From positions 397,218-461,217 of the forward strand of contig JBBMRB010000002.1 of the NCBI GenBank assembly GCA_038900335.1: 64,000 nt of DNA, in the 5' to 3' direction. Source of the DNA: Rs1 sp038900335. Lineage in GTDB: Bacteria > Pseudomonadota > Gammaproteobacteria > Pseudomonadales > Balneatricaceae. Every line of letters starts with the position of its first letter. The first letter of the stretch is position 1. Positions 53,798 to 61,511 of the stretch are shown one piece after another. A program made the translations under genes and the position numbers. Under the pieces are notes generated by a model that saw only the letters and a program-made list of their open reading frames with translations, made no database searches and was not told the DNA's origin.

Positions 53798-54796
53798 TTA
53801 CTTCGCCTCGCTCACAACTTTCAATACAGCATCGACAAACTCAGGGTTCACTCTCTCTTTAATACTATCGCTCACCGATAGTGTTGCATCGCGTAGCTGT
53901 CCTCTAAGTTCAGTACTGATAGGTGTATAAATCATACCGTCATCCACTAAACGCTGACGCCAGCTTTCCTCTTCTTTCGCTGCTGTTTCACGTTGCCATA
54001 ACATTGCTTTTTTGACCGCTTCGCTCACTATGGCTTTATTCTCATCACTGAGCTTATCGAATTTTCTTTTATTAGCTGCCACATTGATAAAGTCATAGAA
54101 ATGCCCTGTATTAGAGAAATGCTTTTGTACTTCATTAAAACGACGACTAGAAATGATGTTATATGGGTTTTCTTGCGCATCCATAACACCTTGTTGTAAA
54201 GCGGAATAAAGCTCAGATACATCCATAGAAACAGGGTTGGCACCAAGTGCTCTAAATGTTTGTAAATGCACTTCATTTGGCTGTAGACGTATACGTAAGC
54301 CTTTAAAGTCTTCTACTGATTTAATAGGTCTTAAGCTATTAGTAACATGACGAAACCCTAGCTCGCCATAACCAAGGTTTTGATAACCTTGCTCTGCCAT
54401 TTTACTGTCTAACTGCTTGCCTAAAGGCCCATCCATTACCTGAAAAGCCTGTTCCCTATTATTAAACAAGAATGGCAAACTGACCGCTTCATATTCAGGT
54501 ACAGAGCGAGAGAAGTAAGCAATAGACGTAAACACAGCAAAGATACTACCAGAGCGGACTTGATCAACATTTTCAGTTGCTCCTCCCAATTGCATCGCTG
54601 GAAACAAATCAACTTTAACCTCACCATTAGACGCTGTTTCAACCTCTGTTTTAAACACTTGCATTGCTCTTGATACAGAATGATCAGCAGGGAAGTTACC
54701 CGCCACACGTAAGCGTTCTGCACTGTGCGCATAAGAGGAAAAAATTACTCCTCCAACAAGTATAGCGACAGCTTTTAAAGTATTAATTTTTTTCAT
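53798..54796 (-). CDS. TRAP solute-binding protein (DctP), amidohydrolase operon
   Basis: A 332-residue periplasmic protein with a signal peptide (SSYAHSA cleavage region) and the DctP fold: ADHSVSRAMQVFKTEVETAS, DLFPAMQLGGATENVDQVRSG, and LRIRLQPNEVHLQTFRALGA with the ligand-binding Arg, followed by DVSELYSALQQGVMDAQENP. It is the first gene of the long operon, so the operon's enzymes probably act on what this protein binds. Downstream enzymes point to a cyclic amide or ureide acid, although DctP proteins of this group more often bind sugar acids and carboxylates. Confidence 0.92.
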   Translation of the reverse strand: MKKINTLKAVAILVGGVIFSSYAHSAERLRVAGNFPADHSVSRAMQVFKTEVETASNGEVKVDLFPAMQLGGATENVDQVRSGSIFAVFTSIAYFSRSVPEYEAVSLPFLFNNREQAFQVMDGPLGKQLDSKMAEQGYQNLGYGELGFRHVTNSLRPIKSVEDFKGLRIRLQPNEVHLQTFRALGANPVSMDVSELYSALQQGVMDAQENPYNIISSRRFNEVQKHFSNTGHFYDFINVAANKRKFDKLSDENKAIVSEAVKKAMLWQRETAAKEEESWRQRLVDDGMIYTPISTELRGQLRDATLSVSDSIKERVNPEFVDAVLKVVSEAK

Positions 54797-55135
54797 CTAA
54801 AACTCCAAGTCATTAAACAATAAAGAAAACTGAAAATAATAAAACAATCAGTAGACCTTATTGCAACCCTTGTGCCAACGGGCAAAAAACAACCAATAAA
54901 AAACAATAAGCCACTGATATAAAAGAAATTAAAATTAAACAATATAAAACACAATAATTGTATACAATATTATTAACAATAAATTAAACATTAAAATGCA
55001 CAAAATTAGTACGTTATAAAATTTTTTGTTTTGTTTTAGTGCATGTATAAAGATAAAAAAATCACAGCCAATCAGTAGCTGATTAAGCAGCTGTTATGGC
55101 ATAATGGACAACTAGCAAACAAGGGAAGGCTTTGA
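54797..55135. promoter_or_regulatory. Divergent promoter region DctP/GntR
   Basis: A 339-base AT-rich spacer between two divergent genes. It holds TTGTATACAAT (54957-54967), a perfect palindrome of the form expected for FadR/GntR-type operators, located roughly midway between the genes. The rest shows no gene. Confidence 0.45.
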
Positions 55136-55819
55136 GTGGATAATTCATTAACGGTAAAAGCAAGCATAGAACAAATTGTTGAACGTATTACTGATGCGGT
55201 AATGGAACATAGATTACCGCCTGGTAGTAAACTCGCTGAGGATAAATTAGCAAGTGCCTTTAATGTGAGCCGCACTAAAATACGCCAAGCATTTATTTTA
55301 CTGGCGAATGAAGGGTTAATTACCCTTCATGCTAACAGAGGGGCATTTGTCACTAGCCCAACGACAGAGCAAACTAGAGATATTTTTAAAACACGCCGGC
55401 TAATAGAACCTGAAATCATAAGAGAAGTGACAGCTAAAGCAACAGCTCAAGATTTGGCAAGACTTCGTAAGCACTTAAAAGAAGAGAGCAAAGCAAGGCA
55501 TGCTGATGATAGGCGTAAAGTTATTCGCCTTTCTGGGGAGTTTCATCTATTACTAGCAGAACTTGGGGGCAATCAAGTTATTAATAAAATCATGATGGAA
55601 CTGTGCCCATTAACTTGCTTAATTATCGCGCTATATGATGGTCCTAAAATAACGGCCTGCCCAGAAGATGAACACTCGCAAATTGTCGATGCTATTGAAA
55701 ATAAAGACCCTGCTACGGCCATAAAGCTAATGAAGCGACACTTATCTCACATAGAGGATGAATTAAATCTTGATGCTTACCAAAAAAGGGAAATTCATTG
55801 GGAAGCTATTTATAGTTAG
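55136..55819 (+). CDS. GntR/FadR-family regulator of the TRAP/amidohydrolase operon
   Basis: A 227-residue FadR-type regulator with a GTG start at 55136, supported by an AAGGGAAGG ribosome binding site. The winged helix spans residues 10-75 (IVERITDAVMEHRLPPGSKL, LASAFNVSRTKIRQAFILLA, LITLHANRGAFV) and the FCD effector domain follows with RRLIEPEIIREV, the metal-binding His in SGEFHLLLAELGGN and the closing MKRHLSHIEDEL. It is divergent from the seven-gene operon, a classic arrangement for a substrate-responsive local repressor. Confidence 0.88.
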   Translation: MDNSLTVKASIEQIVERITDAVMEHRLPPGSKLAEDKLASAFNVSRTKIRQAFILLANEGLITLHANRGAFVTSPTTEQTRDIFKTRRLIEPEIIREVTAKATAQDLARLRKHLKEESKARHADDRRKVIRLSGEFHLLLAELGGNQVINKIMMELCPLTCLIIALYDGPKITACPEDEHSQIVDAIENKDPATAIKLMKRHLSHIEDELNLDAYQKREIHWEAIYS

Positions 55820-56059
55820 TATGTACTAGCTCAGTACCTGATCTGACAAAATCTGGTCTGTTATCCCCTGCATCTATTTTATCGATATCTAAAGTATTTA
55901 TTGCTTTAGTATCTATTGTCATCCAACGCTTAACACGTAAGGTATGACCATCTTTCTTGGTACTTATTTGCATACTTAATGCGGAATCACCACAGCTTAG
56001 AACCATTTATTTTTACCAATAAAAACAATACTTACCATCAAATATCTTAGTTACCTATG

Positions 56060-56520
56060 TTGATCTGGTACGAAGTGGCTTTATCTCGCAGTTGTTTTAG
56101 ATTTATATGGCCGTCGAGTTGTGGGTTGGGCAACGTCGAAAAACCCAGATAGTGAGCTAACGAAAAAAGCATTTATGATGGTATTTGAAAGTAGAGGCAA
56201 ACCCAAGAAATTGTTATTTCATAGCGATCAAAGTTGCCACTATACAATTAAAGCTTTTAGAACATTATTGTGGCATAGCTGTATTCAACAAAGCTTATGT
56301 CGCCGTGGAAATTGTTGGGGCAATGCACCAATGGAGAGATTTTTAGAAGTTATAAAACAGAATAAATGCCTAAATCGGGTTACATCAACTTAATGAGGCA
56401 GCATAATCGATCACACGCTACATCGTTAATTATTACAACAAATATAGACCACATCAGTTCAACAAAGGCTTGTCACGGCAAGCGGTTGAACTAGTATATC
56501 AAAAAACTTATAAGAAGGTG
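56060..56520 (+). mobile_element. Remnant of an IS3-family orfB transposase
   Basis: The plus strand reads, with stops and shifts, AVVLDLYGRRVVGWATS, FHSDQSCHYTIKAFRTLLW, SLCRRGNCWGNAPMERFLEV and YIVNYYNKYRPHQFNKGLS, the rve integrase core of IS3 transposases (FHSDQG.HYTS, RRGNCWDNAPMERF). The first part is gone, the Asp of the CWDN motif is Gly, and a stop at 56391 breaks the frame before the YYN..RPH block. No orfA is next to it. A dead fragment. Confidence 0.8.
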
Positions 56521-56726
56521 GCCAGTATTAGTGACCACTACACTATTGTAAACCCTAGTAAATCTACTAAAAAATCTCTGATTATTTCAGGTTCTTTTGC
56601 GCTGAGTGAAAGATGGTCAAACCTTACATTCATTGCCAATCTCCTAATATTTAACTGGCTATTCGATGAAGTGTTCTTTTTATGAACACAACTACTCTTA
56701 AATAAAGTGCACCTGTATAATCTGCA

Positions 56727-57515
56727 TCAGACTATTATTTTTTGATTGAGTAACCAATTTCTAGTCACTTCATCAATAGCCTTCCCCTCACGGCACACTT
56801 GGTAATCAAGTTCAGCAATAATGTCATTTGAAAAGTTTAGTGTATCTAGAGTGTTTATTTGCTCTGCTGTAAAGAGTGACTTTCTATCTTCTCTTAATAA
56901 CAAAACCGCTCTATCTACGCTACCTAACAAACCTTTAGGTTCTAGTAGATCTCTTATATTGTACTTAAAATGTAGAAACTGCGGCTTCCATAAAGGAACT
57001 ACTAGCCACTCATTATTAGTAACTGCTCTTTCAAAAGCCCCGAAACAATCTTCTTCTGATCCAGTGTAAAATTTGTAACCGGCAGCTGATAGCCCATATT
57101 CTTGCATCATCTTGATTGAAAAACGTGTTATTCCCGCACCAGGCGTTATGCCTTGGATCGTTTTATTCATTCTTTCAATAACATCGGGTTTAAGTAAATC
57201 TGTCACACTGCTTACAGTAGTCGTAGGAATATAATCAGGCACTCCCCATAACGCGTAAGGCTGGTAATGTAATCCTAACTCGACAACCGGAACCGCTTCT
57301 TCTACGTTCTCTTTATAAATCCCATGACTAGAAGGTAGCCAAGCTGAACTTAAAAGATCAACCTCTGCTGCCTTTAAACGCATAAAATTCTCTTCATGAG
57401 GCGAATAGATCCGCTCAACAGTAAATCCCATATTAATTAAGACATTACTGACTAAGGATGCTGCCACATGGTGAAAAGAGAGATCAGTCACTCCAATTTT
57501 GATGGTTTTTAACAT
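56727..57515 (-). CDS. OpuAC/ProX-like betaine-binding domain protein without signal peptide
   Basis: A 262-residue protein with the ligand domain of ABC glycine-betaine binding proteins: IKIGVTDLSFHHVAASLVSN, SPHEENFMRLKAAEVDLLSS with AWLPSSHG, GITPGAGITRFSIKMM, and WLVVPLWKPQFLHFKYNIRD, all positions typical of OpuAC. It begins directly with the first beta strand, MLKTIKIGVTD, so there is no signal peptide or lipobox, and no ATPase or permease gene lies near. It is therefore unlikely to serve a normal importer. Possibilities are a cytoplasmic ligand sensor or carrier, or a gene that lost its leader. Substrate probably a betaine or related zwitterion. Confidence 0.8.
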   Translation of the reverse strand: MLKTIKIGVTDLSFHHVAASLVSNVLINMGFTVERIYSPHEENFMRLKAAEVDLLSSAWLPSSHGIYKENVEEAVPVVELGLHYQPYALWGVPDYIPTTTVSSVTDLLKPDVIERMNKTIQGITPGAGITRFSIKMMQEYGLSAAGYKFYTGSEEDCFGAFERAVTNNEWLVVPLWKPQFLHFKYNIRDLLEPKGLLGSVDRAVLLLREDRKSLFTAEQINTLDTLNFSNDIIAELDYQVCREGKAIDEVTRNWLLNQKIIV

Positions 57516-57642
57516 GATAATTCATCCCTAATTTAACGAGCTAATTTGAAGTTATACGCTTTAAAACACTTAAGACTCACCGCTTCACAAATGAAAAGTT
57601 TAGTGGTGAGTGACTAGAAATGTTGTGAAAAACCCCAATCGC

Positions 57643-57933
57643 TTAACTAATAATGGTCATCTCATTTAGAGTAAATTCAGTTACAGCACCTTCGGTGGCA
57701 GCCATATAGTCTTTTAAATGTTGGTTATCCATGTGGGTTAACCAAAGTGCGCGTGTTTCCCAGTTTTCATAGAACATAAAATGAGCAGGGTTTTCGTTAT
57801 CTTGATGTAAGTCATAATTGATACATCCCTCTTCAGCACGGGTAATTTCAATTAATTTTAAAAGCTCAGTTTTTACTAATTCAACTTTATCAGTATTGGC
57901 TTTTATGTTTGCTACGATGGTTAATTTAGACAT
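57643..57933 (-). CDS. Antibiotic-biosynthesis-monooxygenase (ABM) domain protein
   Basis: A 96-residue ferredoxin-like alpha-beta protein of the ABM/YgiN type. The pattern LTIVANIKANTDKVELVKTE, then RAEEGCINYDLHQDNENPAH and FMFYENWETRALWLTHMDNQ is characteristic; the last block carries the usual Glu-Asn-Trp and His. Such proteins act as cofactor-less quinol or polyketide oxygenases, or as small stress proteins. It lies between the betaine-binding protein and a secreted royal-jelly-type protein on the same strand, possibly one transcript. Substrate unknown. Confidence 0.88.
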   Translation of the reverse strand: MSKLTIVANIKANTDKVELVKTELLKLIEITRAEEGCINYDLHQDNENPAHFMFYENWETRALWLTHMDNQHLKDYMAATEGAVTEFTLNEMTIIS

Positions 57934-58008
57934 CTGTATTTCCTTTTTTAAGTTAATAACGCTCGGTGAACTTACCTTTTAATTCATAATGACTTATAAG
58001 GCTAAAGC

Positions 58009-59112
58009 TTAAGGTTGGTATTTGAAACGAAACAAAGTGTAGGGTGGTTTTGCATTACCATAACCTTGGCTGAATGCTGGATGTTGATGTAATTGGTCTT
58101 GTGTTACATACACATAACCATTGCTAACTGCAAAGCTATCAGGCCAAGACAAACGTTTATCTTGCAGTAAAATTTCATATTTTCCTTTAGTAGTTAAACC
58201 AATAGCATTATTTTCAAGATCAGTCGCTAAAATCCCGCCACCTGGTGCAAACGCAATTCCATCACTTGGGTTTTTAGGTCCAAACTCTTCTATTTTTTTC
58301 GCTAAATCAGCATCAGACATCTTCTCATTACTAATAGCAGAGGCTCGAATACGATAAACTTTGCTATCTGTGAATGCACCAAAGTATATCCACTCGTATT
58401 TGTCATCTATTGCAATTGGATTTAGGCCAAAGCGTAACTTAGTCTGCTTTCCCTCTTTCGATTTAGAAGCCAATAAAGACCCCTCGATGACGATATCTCT
58501 ATCTTCTGGCATCAATGTTTTAGCACTTTCTAAAACACGCTTTGATACGCCTGTTTTCAAATCAACGACTATAAATGCAGGCTTAGTTGCCCCTGCAAAA
58601 TTGCCAAATGACATGTCTGCAATGATAATTTTTCCACGTTTTTCATCAATAACAAAATCTTGCAAAAAAGAATTTGCTAATAATGATGTTTTTGTCAGCT
58701 CTATTGTATTTTGGTGTCTCTGGTTAACACTATCCCATGCGACTAATTTAGCAGGAGATTTTTCACTGCCCATGTCCAGAATCCATACAACACCTTTACT
58801 GTTTGAATGAATACCAATAACAGCGCTTAAACCTACTTTTCCAATATCAGGGCCATCAGCCCAATCCAATGTTGGGAAAGGTTTTTTAGATCCATCAGCC
58901 ATTACTTCAACAACTTTAATTTTAGGACCGTCTAATGGGTGCATACTGACAAAAATCCTTCCAGCGGGCGTAATTGTAATACCACCACCACGGTAGTCGG
59001 AGAATTGAGTGACCGTTTCAAGTGGACCTACGTTTACGGCATGAGCCGTTGGTAACATTGCAGCAGCGAATGGTAATGCTGTTATTACCAACATAGTTTT
59101 TAATTTATTCAT
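58009..59112 (-). CDS. Secreted major-royal-jelly/yellow-family protein
   Basis: A 367-residue secreted protein when started at 59112 (MNKLKTMLVITALPF), with a signal peptide ending near PTAHA. The rest fits the bacterial MRJP/yellow six-bladed propeller: GGGITITPAGRIFVSMHP, AVIGIHSNSKGVVWILDMGS, DFVIDEKRGKIIIADMSFG, LNPIAIDDKYEWIYFGAFT and SDGIAFAPGGGILATDLENN mark successive blades. Functions of bacterial members are mostly unknown; some fall near lactonases. The longer reading from 59160 adds a non-signal-like lead and is rejected. Confidence 0.85.
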   Translation of the reverse strand: MNKLKTMLVITALPFAAAMLPTAHAVNVGPLETVTQFSDYRGGGITITPAGRIFVSMHPLDGPKIKVVEVMADGSKKPFPTLDWADGPDIGKVGLSAVIGIHSNSKGVVWILDMGSEKSPAKLVAWDSVNQRHQNTIELTKTSLLANSFLQDFVIDEKRGKIIIADMSFGNFAGATKPAFIVVDLKTGVSKRVLESAKTLMPEDRDIVIEGSLLASKSKEGKQTKLRFGLNPIAIDDKYEWIYFGAFTDSKVYRIRASAISNEKMSDADLAKKIEEFGPKNPSDGIAFAPGGGILATDLENNAIGLTTKGKYEILLQDKRLSWPDSFAVSNGYVYVTQDQLHQHPAFSQGYGNAKPPYTLFRFKYQP

Positions 59113-59352
59113 TCTTAAATTCCTGAAAATAATATTGTATTTACATAAGCGGTCTAACAATCAACGTACCACTTTGCGCTTTGTGTAAATAATACAGAGT
59201 TTATACCTATTTCATAACAGCCTAATAATTGAAATATAATCAAAAATAAATTGATAATTAATTTTTTTGAAATGTTATCTATAGTTAATCCTTTTTATTG
59301 TCTTGAAAATTAATTACTTTATTGCAGTCCGATACTTAAAACGTTTCTATCA

Positions 59353-59545
59353 TGAGAGATTCAAATGAAAGTATTTACCTTCATATATGGGCTGATAAAA
59401 AAGCAGGAGATTATTTGTATACATATCTGCGCCACCAAGGGAAAAAGTACGACAAGCGCCATAACGAGAAATCGACGCGAGGTCAGATAAAAAACCGAGC
59501 AACATAGACGATCGCCCTCAAGTGGTTGATGAAAAATCACGGATG
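59353..59545 (+). mobile_element. Remnant of an IS30-family transposase
   Basis: The plus strand reads SNESIYLHIWADKKAGDYLY, then TYLRHQGKKYDKRHNEKSTR and GQIKNR, and after a shift DRPQVVDEKSR. This is the middle of IS30 transposases (S.ESIY..I, LRR..K.Y..R...R.RG.I..R.SI..RP..V..R...GDWE). Both ends and the DDE core are missing. Immediately downstream begins the XRE gene relic. Confidence 0.7.
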
Positions 59546-59585
59546 TTCCACAACAAACAGTTCAAGATACCCAGGAGGTACACTT

Positions 59586-59955
59586 ATGGAAACCACCATT
59601 ATTTGGCTGCTTCCTATGGAATTTGTAAAACGCTTAATTGAACTACGTAAACAGCGCGGACTAACTCAACAAGCTCTCGCCGATGCGATTGAGCTACATG
59701 TAAACCAGACTAAACGGTACGAAGCAGGTACAGCTCAGCCTAGATACCTTGGTACGACTGGCTAAAGAGCATCATACAACACTGGATTATTTGGTATTCG
59801 GAGAAGATCACCACAGCCCTGACGATGATTTAAGGCTGCAATTTGAGGCATTAAGCCAATTTGATGAGAACGAGCGAATGGTCGTTAAGGAACTGCTAGA
59901 AAGCCTAATTCTTAAACACAATGCCAAACGCGCTTTTGCTGACAAACTGGCTTAA
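59586..59955 (+). pseudogene. XRE-family helix-turn-helix regulator, frameshifted
   Basis: Two frames together encode a small Cro/C1-type regulator. The first (from 59586 or the inner ATG at 59616) gives FVKRLIELRKQRGLTQQALA, then AIELHVNQTKRYEAGTAQP, the HTH. After a shift near 59745 the second frame continues DTLVRLAKEHHTTLDYLVFG and EDH, then a helical tail rich in Glu/Leu ending HNAKRAFADKLA. In intact relatives AQPSLDTL is continuous, so a small deletion broke the gene. The two halves are otherwise well kept, suggesting recent damage or a programmed shift; damage is more likely. Confidence 0.75.
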
Positions 59956-60022
59956 GTAAAAGGCGCTGATCAAGATTAGAGTTATGGACGGATGTTTGGT
60001 ATTAACCATAGAGTAAAAAATA

Positions 60023-60659
60023 ATGTCGCTAGCAGATCAGGATACACCTTCCTTAATTGAACAACTCAAACATAAATCATCAGCTAAGCGGAGATCTGCC
60101 GCTAAAAAACTCAGGAAGCTAAAAGCCAAAGAAGCTGGCCCTGCTGTACTGGAAGCACTAAAAAAAGAACTCCAAGACAAACGCACCTGAGAAACTCAAT
60201 ATCAGATGATTATGGCTTTAGGGGAATCAGGTAATACCGATAGCTTAGATTTCTTACAACCACTAGCCAAACAAGAATTCGAAGCCACAATGCTCTATGT
60301 CGCAATCGGAGACGCTATAACAAGGCTTATTTATTTAATGGAGAACAGCTCTCATAAAGCTATCGCTCAGATGCTAAGTAACACCGAGAACCCCTTACTT
60401 TCTGATGGGATTTTAAGAGCAATAGCTATGCAAAAATTGTTCCCGAAGATGAGGATATAAACAAACTGCTTAAATTTTCAGATAGCAACGACGCGCCGGA
60501 TAACAATATCACCTGGATTGCCTCAGCTTCTGCTGGCTGGCACAAAAATGAAAACACCATTTTATTTTTACAAAAACATATAGATTCAGAAAACCAGCAA
60601 ACAAAAAAAGCATCCGAAGCTGCTTTAAAGAAAAAACATGTTAAATGGTCAATTTTATA
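60023..60659 (+). pseudogene. HEAT-repeat protein gene with internal stop and frameshift
   Basis: From the ATG at 60023 the frame gives SLIEQLKHKSSAKRRSAAKK and AVLEALKKELQDKRT, then a TGA at 60188. The same frame continues ETQYQMIMALGESGNTDSLD and AMLYVAIGDA-like helices, and near 60440 shifts to KIVPEDEDINKLLKFSDSND and ITWIASASAGWHKNENTILF, ending at the TAG before 60660. The paired helices (RRSAAKKL, YQMIMALG, ASEAALKK) are HEAT/PBS-lyase-type repeats, usually scaffolds for protein contact. One nonsense codon and one shift make it a probable pseudogene of about 210 codons. Confidence 0.65.
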
Positions 60660-60759
60660 GGAAGCCTAAACAGGCTTCCTCATAATCCCACTTGCCGTTG
60701 GACTCGCCTTCATCAAGATAAGCCCGTACATCCTCATAAGAAATAGCCTGAGGAATAAC

Positions 60760-60925
60760 GTTCCAGTAATTCAACGTAGTATGATCAACATTCACACCTC
60801 GCTTTTGCATTACACCTTCTAGATCTCGATAAGACACACCCAATTTGAGGTAGAAGAGCACAGCAAAAGTATAATGTGCTAGCGGTAATGTATACCTTTG
60901 AGGTCTATTATTTGGAGGGGTTCAT
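60760..60925 (-). mobile_element. Remnant of an IS6-family transposase (N-terminal part)
   Basis: The minus strand reads FKGIHYR, a stop, HIIL and, after a shift, FYLKLGVSYRDLEGVMQKRG and VNVDHTTLNYW, matching the first 50 residues of IS6 transposases (FKGRHF...IIL..VRWYLRY.LSYRDLEE...ERG..VDHTTI..W). Beyond the tryptophan the frame runs on into unrelated sequence to a stop at 60655. The DDE core is missing. Confidence 0.65.
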
Positions 60926-60961
60926 TAAAAAGCCCAGGATTATCTACTCATCAGTAAAACT

Positions 60962-61288
60962 TTGCGACACAACCTAATAATGAGACTTAACGACGAGCAA
61001 GAAGTTGACTATGTAGATGCAGACCCACTCAATAACTCTAGAGGTAACTTGAGACGCTGCACTTCCCGACAGAACAATTTAGCTAAAAAAACACCCAAAA
61101 TCAGAGGATTTAGTGGCATTCATAAGAACAAATGGGGCTGGTATAAGGCTATTGATGGAGATGGTAAGAAACAAGGTAAATTCGATACTGCACTCGAGGC
61201 AGCAAAAGCAAGAGACGAACTAATGCTAGACACCTATTTTCATAGTTATTCAGGAGAGGAGTTGCATACCTATAGTTTCATCGACTAG
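60962..61288 (+). CDS. HNH/AP2-type homing-endonuclease-like protein, probably incomplete
   Basis: A 108-residue frame resembling the C-terminal part of phage-type HNH endonucleases with an AP2-like DNA-binding domain. First block: VDYVDADPLNNSRGNLRRCT and RQNN, where intact enzymes have VDHINGDxLDNRRxNLR.CT..QN; the catalytic His is replaced by Tyr. Second block: GFSGIHKNKWGWYKAIDGDG and GKFDTALEAAKARDELM, the AP2 three-strand plus helix pattern. The start has no obvious ribosome binding site and the HNH half is truncated. Likely an inactive remnant of a mobile gene, in a stretch full of IS relics. Confidence 0.5.
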   Translation: MRHNLIMRLNDEQEVDYVDADPLNNSRGNLRRCTSRQNNLAKKTPKIRGFSGIHKNKWGWYKAIDGDGKKQGKFDTALEAAKARDELMLDTYFHSYSGEELHTYSFID

Positions 61289-61408
61289 AACTTTGAATCG
61301 CCACAGCAATCAAATCAGTCGGAAGATTACTTATTCGATGAAATTCAGGAAGCTCAATGGCACTCAGGTCAGTTACTACAAGAAAAAGGCTGGACGTGTA
61401 ACTAAAAA

Positions 61409-61438
61409 GGGATGCCGTTGTCTCCAACTAAGCATCCC
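61409..61438 (-). terminator. Intrinsic terminator of groESL
   Basis: Stem gggatgc / gcatccc with a 16-base loop that can itself pair partly (gttg with caac); on the minus strand it is followed by TTTTT. It lies about 75 bases after the groEL stop. Confidence 0.75.
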
Positions 61439-61511
61439 TCATTGTCTACATCAATGTCTACATTAACTCGTAAGACATTGATTTAGAAAGGCCATAAGGC
61501 CGATGGTTGGC

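Noticed and set aside
55806..56006. 66-codon minus-strand frame after the GntR gene
   Set aside because: No family recognised, weak translation start, overlaps the GntR 3' end; it may be a gene relic but cannot be supported.
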